Position numbers and translations under genes: made by a program | Shown here: positions 1 through 7,488 of the stretch, piece by piece | Layout of the letters: each line of letters opens with the position of its first letter | Position numbering within the stretch: the first letter of the stretch is position 1 | Notes under the pieces: model-generated | Told to the model about the DNA's origin: nothing | The model's input: the letters and a program-made list of their open reading frames with translations, nothing else | Database searches by the model: none | Assembly (NCBI GenBank): GCA_035650255.1 | Contig: DASRIA010000052.1 | Location: 41,121-105,120, forward strand | From: DASRIA01 sp035650255 | GTDB taxonomy: Bacteria > Actinomycetota > Thermoleophilia > Solirubrobacterales > JBBDJG01 | Direction: 5' to 3' | Length of the DNA: 64,000 nt

Positions 1-103
1 TTGCCCCGATCCGGGCACGGCATCCGTGGCCACCGCCGTTGCTGCTCGGTACTTCCCACGGATCTTGGTGCGCCGTGCGGCGCGGCCTGAAAAGCTTCCG
101 CGC

Positions 104-631
104 ATGAGTCAGCCCGCCGCGGAGGCTCCCATCCTGATCGCCTACGACGGATCCGCACACGCCCGGGCAGCCGTGGCGCAGGCGGGGCGCCTGCTCGGCG
201 GTCCGGCAGTGATCGTGAGCGTGTGGCAATCGGTCCGCCCGGCCGGCGGGATGGCGCTCGCGGGCCTGTCGGAGGACGTCGCCCGGGACGCGATCGCCGC
301 GCTCGATCAGGCGGCGGAAGACGAAGCCCGCGCCTGCGCCGAGGAGGGCGCCCGCCTCGCCGCGGCCGCAGGCCTGGACGCAACGCCACGAGCGGTGCAA
401 TCCACGGGCAGCATCTGGGGCACGATCGTCGACATGGCGGACGAGGAGGACGCGCGCGCCGTCGTGCTGGGCTCCCGCGGGCGCTCCGCCATTTCGGCCG
501 CTTTGATGGGCAGCGTGTCCCATGGCGTCGCCCAGCACTGCCGGCGGCCGGTGCTGGTGGTGACCGCGCCCGAGGCGGGCGACGGCGCGGCAGGCCCGGC
601 GCCGGCTTCCGGGGGCGGCCGGGATGTCTGA
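104..631 (+). CDS. Universal stress protein (UspA family)
   Basis: Single-domain UspA-type protein, an ATP-binding cytoplasmic stress or energy sensor. The 175-residue protein starts its first strand with 'ILIAYDGS' about 10 residues in, and the nucleotide signature G-x2-G-x9-G-S is intact at about residues 123-137 (GSRG then GS). An in-frame ATG at 26 would add 26 residues with no family resemblance, so I chose the ATG at 104. The last 8 bases overlap the following MgtE-like gene, so the two are probably translated together. It is the first of three Usp genes in the first 7.5 kb. The family call is secure; the cellular role is not visible from sequence. Confidence 0.9.
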   Translation: MSQPAAEAPILIAYDGSAHARAAVAQAGRLLGGPAVIVSVWQSVRPAGGMALAGLSEDVARDAIAALDQAAEDEARACAEEGARLAAAAGLDATPRAVQSTGSIWGTIVDMADEEDARAVVLGSRGRSAISAALMGSVSHGVAQHCRRPVLVVTAPEAGDGAAGPAPASGGGRDV

Positions 632-1592
632 ATCGCCGGCCCTGTTGGGCGTCGCGGCCGAGCACGCGACCTCCCGGGTTCCGGTGGCGCGACCGGTCGA
701 TGCGGTCGGCGACGTGCGGTCGGGCCTGATCGGCCAGGTGATGGACTGCGCCGACGACGTGGCGGTGCTCGACGGTCAGGTGCTCGTGGGCCTTGTGCCG
801 ATCGAACGGCTCCTGGCGGTCCGCGCGGACGCGCGCATGGCGGACGTGATGGACGCCGATCCGCCTGTGGTGGAGCCCGGCGCCGATCAGGAGATCGCTG
901 CGTGGCGCATGGTCCAGCGGGGCGAGTCGAGCATCGCGGTGGTGGACGCGGACGGTCGCTTCCAGGGGTTGATCCCGCCGCACCGGATGGTGGCCGTGCT
1001 GCTTGCCGAGCACGACGAGGACCTTGCGCGGCTGGGCGGGTACATGGCCGGCACGGCGCGGGCGCGCAGCGCCGCCGAGGAGAGGTTGACCCGCCGCCTC
1101 TGGCACCGGCTGCCGTGGCTGCTGATCGGCTTGCTCGGAGCGATGGCGTCGGCGGTGATCGTGGGGGCGTTCGAAGACCAGCTCGAACGCAAGGTGCTGG
1201 TGGCGTTCTTTCTCCCGGCTGTGGTCTACATGGCGGATGCAGTCGGCACCCAGACCGAGACGGTCGTCATCAGGGGCCTATCCGCGGGCGTCACCCTGAG
1301 GCCGATCGTGACCCGCGAGTTGCTCACCGGGGCAACGATCGGCCTCGCGATCGGCGGCACGTTCTTCCCGTTCGCGCTGCTGGCGTGGGACGACGCGCAG
1401 GTCGCCGAGGCCGTCGCACTGGCGCTGGTCGCAAGCTGCTCGATCGCGACAGTGGTTGCGATGACCCTGCCGTGGGCGCTGCAGCGGCTTGGCAGCGACC
1501 CGGCTTTCGGATCGGGGCCGCTCGCAACGGTGATCCAGGATCTGCTCTCGATCGCCGTGTACCTCGGGATCGCGACGGCGATCGCGACCTGA
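624..1592 (+). CDS. MgtE-like magnesium transporter, short form (CBS pair plus membrane domain)
   Basis: Probable inner-membrane Mg2+ (or Co2+) channel. Residues about 20-130 look like a tandem CBS regulatory module, and residues from about 163 to 322 form five hydrophobic segments. The MgtE core motif is present around residues 198-218 (a proline in the helix, then A-V-G-T-Q-T-E-T-V-V-I-R-G). Full-length MgtE has about 450 residues with an N-terminal superhelical domain; that domain is missing, so Mg2+ sensing may rely on the CBS pair alone. The gene begins 8 bases inside the upstream Usp gene, suggesting a nucleotide-sensing protein made together with a nucleotide/Mg2+-gated transporter. 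Family confidence is high; substrate is inferred. Confidence 0.85.
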   Translation: MSESPALLGVAAEHATSRVPVARPVDAVGDVRSGLIGQVMDCADDVAVLDGQVLVGLVPIERLLAVRADARMADVMDADPPVVEPGADQEIAAWRMVQRGESSIAVVDADGRFQGLIPPHRMVAVLLAEHDEDLARLGGYMAGTARARSAAEERLTRRLWHRLPWLLIGLLGAMASAVIVGAFEDQLERKVLVAFFLPAVVYMADAVGTQTETVVIRGLSAGVTLRPIVTRELLTGATIGLAIGGTFFPFALLAWDDAQVAEAVALALVASCSIATVVAMTLPWALQRLGSDPAFGSGPLATVIQDLLSIAVYLGIATAIAT

Positions 1593-1622
1593 CGGCCGTC
1601 CGCGGCCGTCCGCGGCCGTCCG
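1593..1622 (+). repeat. 10-bp tandem repeat, three copies, just after the mgtE-like stop
   Basis: The decamer GGCCGTCCGC occurs three times in a row (the last copy ends in T instead of C) immediately downstream of the stop codon at 1590-1592. The rest of the gap to 1688 shows no hairpin or clear promoter. The repeat probably arose by slippage; each unit could also serve as a binding site. Confidence 0.8.
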
Positions 1623-1688
1623 TAAAGACTGCGGATCCAATGGCGGGCCGAGTACGCATGTGGCGCGGCCGCCGGGGCGGTTAGCTTC

Positions 1689-3128
1689 GTGTCGAGGATG
1701 ACGGACCACCTGACCCCCCTTGACGCCACTTTCCTCGAGCTCGAGCAGAACGACGAGTCTGCGCACATGCACATCGGCGGCGCGCTCGTCTTCGACCCCC
1801 GTCCCGGCGGCTCGATCCCGACTGTGGGCGAGGTGTGCCGCCATCTCGACTCCCGGCTCGGACAGCTGCCCCGTTATCGGCGCAGGCTCTCGGAGACTCG
1901 CACGGGTGGCCTGCGGTGGCCCACCTGGGAGGATGACGAGCGCTTCCACCTCGCGTCGCACGTGCGTCACGCCACGCTCCCGGGGCCGGGCTCGGACGAG
2001 GAGCTCTGCGAGTGGCTCGGCGACTACTGGTCGCACCGACTCGACCGCCACCGGCCGCTCTGGGAGGTGGTGCTCCTGGACGGCTTGGCAGACGGCCGGT
2101 GGGCGCTCGTCACGAAGACGCATCATGCGATGGTGGACGGCGTCGGGTCGGTCGATGTCGGCTACCTGATGCTCGACGACGCCCCCGACGCGCCGGCCCG
2201 GCCCCGATCCGGGCCGCCGCCGGCCGAGCCCGAGGACGAGCACCGGTCGTCCAGGTCCCAGCTGGCCGGCCTGCTGCGCTGGATGCCCGAGCATGCCCTG
2301 CGCGCCGCGCGCAGCGGCGCGGGCGTGGCGCTCCATCCCCGCAAGGCGCTCGAGATGGCCGAGCGCTCGCGCGCGATGGTGGAGGAGATCCTGCGGGACG
2401 AGGTTCGCAGAGCGCCGGCATCGTCGCTCAACTGCGACATGGGCGCGACCCGCACGTTCGCGGTCGTGCGCGTGCCCCTTGCCGACATGAAGCACGTGAA
2501 GGCTGCGCTCGGCGGCACGGTCAACGACGTTGCGCTGGCGGCGGTGACCGGCGGCCTGCGGCGGATGCTCCAGGCGCGCGGCGAAGCGCTGCCCCCGAAT
2601 GGGCTGCGGGCGATGGTGCCGATGAACGTGCGCGATGCGTCGGAGAAGCTCGCACTGGGCAACAAGGTCTCCTCGCTGTTCGTGCACCTGCCCGTCGCAG
2701 GCGCGACGGCCGCCGACCGCTACCGCGCGGTGAAGGCCGAGGCGGAGCACCAGAAGAGCGGTACGCAGGCGATGGGCACGTCGGCGATCATCTCGCTCGC
2801 CGGGCTCGCACCTCCGGCGCTGCACGCCGGCATCGCCCGCACGTTGTACGCGACGCGCCTGTTCAACGTGACCGTCACGAACGTACCCGGCCCGCAGATG
2901 ACGCTGTACGCACTCGGCGCCCGCCTGCGGGAGATCCTCCCGCTGGTCCCGCTCGCGGCCGAGCACGCCGTGGGCGTGGCGATCTTCTCCTACGACGGCG
3001 GCGTGGTCTTCGGCATCAACGCCGCCACTGACGCCGTCCCGGACCTCGACGTCCTGCGCGACGGCCTCGCGGCCGAGATACAGGCACTGCGCGACCTCGC
3101 GGCCGCGGCCCAGCCGGCCTCGGTGTAG
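1689..3128 (+). CDS. Wax ester synthase / diacylglycerol acyltransferase (WS/DGAT family)
   Basis: Membrane-associated acyl-CoA:alcohol or acyl-CoA:diacylglycerol O-acyltransferase of the bifunctional WS/DGAT family, making neutral storage lipid. At 479 residues it has the usual family length. The catalytic motif HHxxxDG is intact as HHAMVDG at about residues 145-151, and the N-terminal 'LTPLDATFLELE' and C-terminal 'NVTVTNVPGPQ' blocks are typical. The start is GTG 1689; an ATG three codons later (1698) is equally plausible. It stands alone, with a convergent tiny membrane protein downstream. Actinobacteria usually carry several paralogues; substrate preference cannot be read from sequence. 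Confidence 0.93.
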   Translation: MSRMTDHLTPLDATFLELEQNDESAHMHIGGALVFDPRPGGSIPTVGEVCRHLDSRLGQLPRYRRRLSETRTGGLRWPTWEDDERFHLASHVRHATLPGPGSDEELCEWLGDYWSHRLDRHRPLWEVVLLDGLADGRWALVTKTHHAMVDGVGSVDVGYLMLDDAPDAPARPRSGPPPAEPEDEHRSSRSQLAGLLRWMPEHALRAARSGAGVALHPRKALEMAERSRAMVEEILRDEVRRAPASSLNCDMGATRTFAVVRVPLADMKHVKAALGGTVNDVALAAVTGGLRRMLQARGEALPPNGLRAMVPMNVRDASEKLALGNKVSSLFVHLPVAGATAADRYRAVKAEAEHQKSGTQAMGTSAIISLAGLAPPALHAGIARTLYATRLFNVTVTNVPGPQMTLYALGARLREILPLVPLAAEHAVGVAIFSYDGGVVFGINAATDAVPDLDVLRDGLAAEIQALRDLAAAAQPASV

Positions 3129-3146
3129 AGGGCGCCGGAAGGAGGC

Positions 3147-3302
3147 TCAGCCGCGCTGCGGGATTCCACCCGCGCGCCCGAGGTCGAGCGCGACGGCCAG
3201 GATCAGCGTCGCGGTCCAGGCGTTCACAGGGTTCGCCTTCAAGGGCTCGTCGCCGCCGACGAGGTTGGCGACCAGCCACACCCCGAACCAGATCATCGTC
3301 AT
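3147..3302 (-). CDS. Small membrane protein (51 aa)
   Basis: A 51-residue reading frame beginning MTMIWFGVWLVANLVGG, with a second hydrophobic stretch (WTATLILAVALDL) near the C-terminus. Support for it being real is a strong ribosome-binding site, GGAGGAG, six to eight bases upstream of the ATG at 3302, and clean convergence with the WS/DGAT gene, whose stop lies 18 bases away. I see no catalytic motif and do not recognise the family. It is probably a one- or two-pass inner-membrane peptide. It is divergent from the HAD phosphatase gene, and the 57-base gap between them must hold both promoters. Confidence 0.65.
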   Translation of the reverse strand: MTMIWFGVWLVANLVGGDEPLKANPVNAWTATLILAVALDLGRAGGIPQRG

Positions 3303-3359
3303 GCGCCCATCTCCTCCTTCGGTGTCCTATTTTCCCCGTAAAGGGGGATCGATCGAACT

Positions 3360-4136
3360 ATGAACGCCATGGTGCGCGCCGTGCTGCTGGACCTCGACGG
3401 CGTGTTGTACGTCGAGGACGAGCCCGTCGCCGGCGCGGGCGAGGCGGTCGCGCAGCTGCGGACGTGGTGCGCGCTCCGTTTCGTCACGAACACGACCGCC
3501 CGTTCGCGTTCGCGCACCCTGGACAAGCTGCGGCGCCTCGGCTTCGACGTGGCGGACGACGAGCTGGTGACGCCGGCGGCGCTCGCCGTTCGTCATTGCC
3601 GCGCGCAGGGACACCGGCGCGTCGCGCTGATCATGAACGAGGAGGTCAAGCAGGACTTCGCCGAGCTCGAGGAAGCAGGCGCCGGGACCGGCGCCGACGC
3701 GGTGATAGTCGGGGACCTGGGTCCCGCGTTCGGCTACGACATCCTGAATCACGCATTTCGCCAGATCATGGACGGGGCGGAGCTGATCGCACTCCAGAAG
3801 AACCGTTACTGGCTGCGCGCGGACGGGCTGTCGCTCGACGTGGGGCCGTTTGTCGCCGCGCTCGAGTACGCGACCGGCCGTGAGGCCCACGTGGTGGGCA
3901 AGCCGGCCCCTGGGTTCTTCGACGGAGTCCTGGACGATCTCGGCGTGCCGGCCGGCGAGGCCGCGATGGTCGGTGACGACGTGGAATCGGACATCGGCGG
4001 CGCGCTTGCGGCGGGGCTTGCGGGAATCCTCGTGCGCACGGGCAAGTACCGGGAGGAGCCGGTGCGCGAGTCGGGCATCGAGCCGACCGCCACGGTCGCG
4101 TCGATCGCCGAGGTGCCGGGCCTGCTGACGCAGTAG
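3360..4136 (+). CDS. HAD-IIA family hydrolase, LHPP-like phosphatase
   Basis: Cytoplasmic Mg2+-dependent phosphatase of HAD subfamily IIA (NagD/LHPP type). All four HAD motifs are visible: DLDGVLY at residues 11-17 with the nucleophile and acid/base aspartates D11 and D13, a TNTT motif II, the lysine in VGKPAP, and the acidic GDDVESDIGGA motif. At 258 residues it matches the subgroup that includes mammalian phospholysine phosphohistidine inorganic pyrophosphate phosphatase. The true substrate is unknown. The ATG at 3360 is preferred over the ATG at 3369 because it is the first after the intergenic region; neither has a strong ribosome-binding site. It converges on, and directly abuts, the zinc-ribbon gene. 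Confidence 0.88.
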   Translation: MNAMVRAVLLDLDGVLYVEDEPVAGAGEAVAQLRTWCALRFVTNTTARSRSRTLDKLRRLGFDVADDELVTPAALAVRHCRAQGHRRVALIMNEEVKQDFAELEEAGAGTGADAVIVGDLGPAFGYDILNHAFRQIMDGAELIALQKNRYWLRADGLSLDVGPFVAALEYATGREAHVVGKPAPGFFDGVLDDLGVPAGEAAMVGDDVESDIGGALAAGLAGILVRTGKYREEPVRESGIEPTATVASIAEVPGLLTQ

Positions 4137-4337
4137 CTACCGCGCCCGGGGCACGAGCGGCCGCGGATCACGCGCAGACGAAGAGTGACTCCCGCCCTGC
4201 GGGGTACAGGCCGCGAACAGCTGCCGGGGCCTCCGGCCGAGCCGCGCGCCGCAGCGCGGGCAGAGCTCGCCCATGTGGACCGCCGATCGCGGCCGGTAGA
4301 GGGTCAATCTGCAGTCTGGACAGTGGAGATATGCCAT
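4137..4337 (-). CDS. Small zinc-ribbon protein (66 aa)
   Basis: Short protein starting MAYLHCPDC with two CxxC knuckles (CPDC and CPRC) separated by about 20 residues, the layout of a single zinc ribbon. The tail is rich in Arg and Ser. An upstream in-frame ATG would add 12 residues, but the zinc ribbon normally begins near the N-terminus, and the hexamer TAGGGT seven bases before the ATG at 4337 could be a -10 box of a leaderless transcript. The function is unknown; such ribbons bind nucleic acid or partner proteins. It lies between the HAD gene (convergent) and a tandem Usp gene on the same strand. Confidence 0.7.
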   Translation of the reverse strand: MAYLHCPDCRLTLYRPRSAVHMGELCPRCGARLGRRPRQLFAACTPQGGSHSSSARDPRPLVPRAR

Positions 4338-4359
4338 TTCTTTCACCCTAGGCGACGGC

Positions 4360-5301
4360 TCACACCGCGGCATCGGTGGGAATTACGGAGTGCCCGGGGG
4401 CCGGCTGCCGCCGGTCGCCCCCGGCACGAGGCACCACGAGAAGGCTCGTCGGGCACGAGCGCACCAGGCCGGACGACACGCTGCCGAGCAGCACGCGCCG
4501 CACGGGCCCGTACTGTCGCGAGCCCACGACGAGCAGGTCGATCCCGTTCTCCGCGGCGCTCGCGAGCGCGTTGACGGGAGAGCCTTCGAGCACGTGGCGC
4601 TGCACGTCGATGCCGGGCCCGATCGAGGCGGCGGCAACCTCCAGGATCTGCTCGAACCACCGGCGGGCGTCCGCTGTGACCTCCTTCAGGTCGTAGCCCG
4701 CCGACACCACGTCGGCTCCGAAGACCAGCTCGGGCTCGTGGACCGCGAGCAGCCGCAGCGCAGCACCCTCCGCGCGCGCCAGCGACTCCGCATGGCGCAT
4801 CGCCAGCAGTGACTCCGGCGATCCGTCGACCGCGCACGCGACGACCCTCAAGCGGGCATCGGCCCGCGCGGCCAGCCCGACCGGCGCTACGGCAACCGGG
4901 CACGGCGCGACGTGCAGCAGTCCCAGCGCCACGGACCCCGCCAGCACACGCCCGATCGCTCCATGGTGGCTTGACCCGACGACCAGCGCGTCGGCGTTCA
5001 GCGAATCGGCGAGGTCGTGAAGACCCTGCGCCGCGGTGCGGCCCGCGACCACCTGGGTCTCCACGCTGCCGTCAGAGGCGACTGCGTCCGCCAGCATCTC
5101 CGCCGCCTCGGTGCGCATCGCTTCTTCGCGGTGCTCGGTGCCCGGCGTATAGGGAAACTCGTGCGGCACCACCGCTGCGAGGAGCAGGTTGTCGCCCGTT
5201 GCGGCAGCGATCAAGCGGGCGAGCGCGAGGGCGTCGGCGGCATGCTCGCTGCCGTCGTATCCGACGACGACCACGCCACGCTGCTTCTCGCTCGGGGCCA
5301 T
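4360..5301 (-). CDS. Tandem universal stress protein (two UspA domains)
   Basis: A 313-residue protein with two consecutive UspA domains. Domain 1 starts at 'VVVVGYDGS' and ends with a VVGSSHHG...GS loop; domain 2 ends with VVGSRQYG...GS. Both keep a glycine-rich nucleotide loop, so ATP binding is likely. I placed the start at the ATG at 5301, which gives the normal 10-residue lead-in; the upstream extension to 5367 has no family resemblance. Double-domain Usps are common in actinobacteria and many are dormancy- or hypoxia-induced, but no DosR-type box is obvious upstream. Confidence 0.9.
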   Translation of the reverse strand: MAPSEKQRGVVVVGYDGSEHAADALALARLIAAATGDNLLLAAVVPHEFPYTPGTEHREEAMRTEAAEMLADAVASDGSVETQVVAGRTAAQGLHDLADSLNADALVVGSSHHGAIGRVLAGSVALGLLHVAPCPVAVAPVGLAARADARLRVVACAVDGSPESLLAMRHAESLARAEGAALRLLAVHEPELVFGADVVSAGYDLKEVTADARRWFEQILEVAAASIGPGIDVQRHVLEGSPVNALASAAENGIDLLVVGSRQYGPVRRVLLGSVSSGLVRSCPTSLLVVPRAGGDRRQPAPGHSVIPTDAAV

Positions 5302-5388
5302 GAGCGCACTGTGGCGCAGAGCGCCGCATTCTTGAACCGGGCTCGCCCGTAGACCTCGTGCGTACAAGGCCGCAGTCCGGCCCCAGGA

Positions 5389-6963
5389 TCAACGGTCGCA
5401 GGCGGCGCTCACGAAGCGGTCGACCTCGTCCAGGCAGTCCTCCAGCGGGCGGTCCGTGCACAGCCGGAGCGCGTTGGCCGGCTCGAGCTCGTCGAGCGGC
5501 TCGCGGGCCTCGAGCTGGGCCGCGATCACCGGCCAAGTGGCGTCGGAGCCGTGCTCGGGCCGGGCCGCACGGGCGGCTGCGCGGCGGCGGAGCACGTCCG
5601 GCGGAGCGGCACACTCGAGCCAGAGGATGCGTGCACCGGAGGGCCGCAGGCGCCCGGACAGGCCCGTTCGGTGCGCGCGCGTGGAGAACGTGGCATCGAC
5701 GATCGCGCCGCCGTGCGCCCCGACGGCGGCCGTGGCCTGCCGGCCGAGCTCGGCATACGTGCGCCGGGTGTGCTCGTCGGCGTAGAGGGATGGCGCCGCG
5801 CGCTCGCCGACCGGGATGCCCGCCAGCTCCTTTCGCACGCGGTCGGAGCTCACGTGGGGGAGGCCGGTGCGGCGGTGCAGCTCGGCGGCGATGGTCGACT
5901 TGCCGGTGGCGCCCACTCCGCAGAACACGAGCACGAGAGGAAGCCGCGACCGCCATGCCAGCCGCTGCGCGAGAGCGAACAGGTCACGCGCGCGCGCGGC
6001 CAGCGCCTCCCGCTCGGGATCGCGCGGGCCGAGCTGGCGCAGGCGCAATGCAGCCACCTTCCCCCTGACCCACGCGCGGTAGCAGCCGTAGAACGGCATC
6101 AGCGCGGAGAGGTCGCCGTCGCCGGTGCGCTCCGCGTATGCCCGCTCGACAACGCCCGCGAGGTCACGTGCGCCCAGCCGCTCGAGGTCCATCGTGAGGA
6201 AGGCCAGGTCGGCAGCCACGTCGATCCGGCGCAGGCAGTCGTCGAACTCGATGCAGTCCACGATCGTGAGCTGCCCGGGCTCGACCACGATGTGCTCCGC
6301 GCGCAGGTCACCGTGCGCGTCGCGGATCGCGCCTGCCGCGGCCCGCTGCTCGAAGAGCCGCACGTGACCGTCGAGGAACGCGGTGGCGAAGCGCTTCACG
6401 GAGTCGAACGTGAGCGGGTCGATCAGCGCGCCGACGTCGGGCGCCGTGGTGTCGAAGTTCTCGCGCAGGCGCCCCGCCACGTAGCCGGGTGACCAGTACC
6501 CGGGCGTGCGCTCCGCCGTCATGTGGATGGCGGCGACCGCGCGACCGATGCGCGCGGCAAGCGACGCGTCGGCCGCACCACGCTCCACGAGGCGCTCGAG
6601 AGTCGCGTCCTCGTCCAGGCGCCGCATCACGACCACGTAGTCGACCGCGCCCGGTGCCTCCTCGGCCGCCAGACCCAGTTCGCCGTCGCGCGGCGCGACA
6701 GCCTGCACGCCCAGGTACACATCCGGCGCGAACCGCGAGTTCAGCCGCACCTCCTCGCGGCAGAAGTGCCGCCGCCGTTCGGCCGTCGAGTAGTCGAGGA
6801 ACGGCATCTGCACCGGCTTCTTCAGCTTGTAGGCGCGGTCGCCCGCGAGGAAGACCATCGACGTGTGCGTCTCGCGAATGTCGACGCCGTCGGGCGGCGG
6901 TGAGTAGAGGGACGGCCGGCGCATCGCAGCGACGACGCGCTCGTATGGCTGCGGCGTGGTCAC
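5389..6963 (-). CDS. Fused aminoglycoside-phosphotransferase-like and P-loop kinase protein
   Basis: A 524-residue two-domain protein. The N-terminal ~330 residues match the APH-like kinase fold (COG2187 type): an ATP-lysine segment 'AYKLKKPV', the catalytic loop 'HGDLRAEHIV' and a metal-binding 'IVDCIEFDD'. The C-terminal ~170 residues form a P-loop NTPase with Walker A GVGATGKST followed by 'HVSSDRVRKEL', like small-molecule kinases. The combined architecture is a recognised bacterial family annotated as bifunctional aminoglycoside phosphotransferase/ATP-binding protein; the true substrate is unknown. The start is GTG 6963, which overlaps upstream ATGs of the divergent Usp gene, so the promoters of the two genes must overlap. 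Confidence 0.85.
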   Translation of the reverse strand: MTTPQPYERVVAAMRRPSLYSPPPDGVDIRETHTSMVFLAGDRAYKLKKPVQMPFLDYSTAERRRHFCREEVRLNSRFAPDVYLGVQAVAPRDGELGLAAEEAPGAVDYVVVMRRLDEDATLERLVERGAADASLAARIGRAVAAIHMTAERTPGYWSPGYVAGRLRENFDTTAPDVGALIDPLTFDSVKRFATAFLDGHVRLFEQRAAAGAIRDAHGDLRAEHIVVEPGQLTIVDCIEFDDCLRRIDVAADLAFLTMDLERLGARDLAGVVERAYAERTGDGDLSALMPFYGCYRAWVRGKVAALRLRQLGPRDPEREALAARARDLFALAQRLAWRSRLPLVLVFCGVGATGKSTIAAELHRRTGLPHVSSDRVRKELAGIPVGERAAPSLYADEHTRRTYAELGRQATAAVGAHGGAIVDATFSTRAHRTGLSGRLRPSGARILWLECAAPPDVLRRRAAARAARPEHGSDATWPVIAAQLEAREPLDELEPANALRLCTDRPLEDCLDEVDRFVSAACDR

Positions 6964-7021
6964 GCGTATGCTTCGGCGCTGTGCACGGACACGGGGATCA
7001 GATCATGACCCGGCGCTGCCC

Positions 7022-7468
7022 GTGAGCGAGCCGATCGATGAGCTCGTCGTCGGCTACGACGGTTCCGAGGGAGCGCGGGAGGCGCTGCAGCTCGCTCGCC
7101 GCATGGCTGCGGACGGCGCGACCGTCAGCGTCCTCCATGCCTACTGGATTCCGCTGGAGGTGAAGACCTACGAGTTCTTCGAGGACATCAGGGGCGGCTT
7201 CCGGCAGGTGGCGGAGGAGACGCTGCAGGCGGCGTCGCCGGCGTTCGAGGGAGCGGACCTCGACGTCCGCCTCGAGGCCCGCGAGGGCAGCGCCGCGGAA
7301 GTGCTGCGCGACGTCGCACGCGAGCGCGACGCGGACCTGATCGTGATCGGCTCCCGCCGGATGGGACGCGTGCGCGCCGCGATCGGCAGCACCTTGCTCG
7401 ACCTGCTGCAAGAGGCTCCCTGCCCGGTGCTGGTGGCCGCGCGGCACGAAGAGCGCGGCAGCGGCTAG
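7022..7468 (+). CDS. Universal stress protein (UspA family)
   Basis: A 148-residue single UspA domain starting 'SEPIDELVVGYDGSEG' and ending with the nucleotide loop GSRRMGRVRAAIGS. I prefer GTG 7022 because it gives the usual short N-terminus; upstream ATGs at 6956 and 6968 would overlap the divergent kinase gene and add 18-22 unrelated residues. No convincing ribosome-binding site precedes GTG 7022, so the start is uncertain. It converges on the FtsX-like permease gene. Confidence 0.85.
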   Translation: MSEPIDELVVGYDGSEGAREALQLARRMAADGATVSVLHAYWIPLEVKTYEFFEDIRGGFRQVAEETLQAASPAFEGADLDVRLEAREGSAAEVLRDVARERDADLIVIGSRRMGRVRAAIGSTLLDLLQEAPCPVLVAARHEERGSG

Positions 7469-7488
7469 GCGCCGGTCCCCGCCTGCAC

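Noticed and set aside
3323..3350. TTTTCCCC...AGGGGGA dyad upstream of the HAD phosphatase gene as an operator or terminator
   Set aside because: The stem is only four or five pairs with a bulge and lies in a divergent promoter region; no further evidence.
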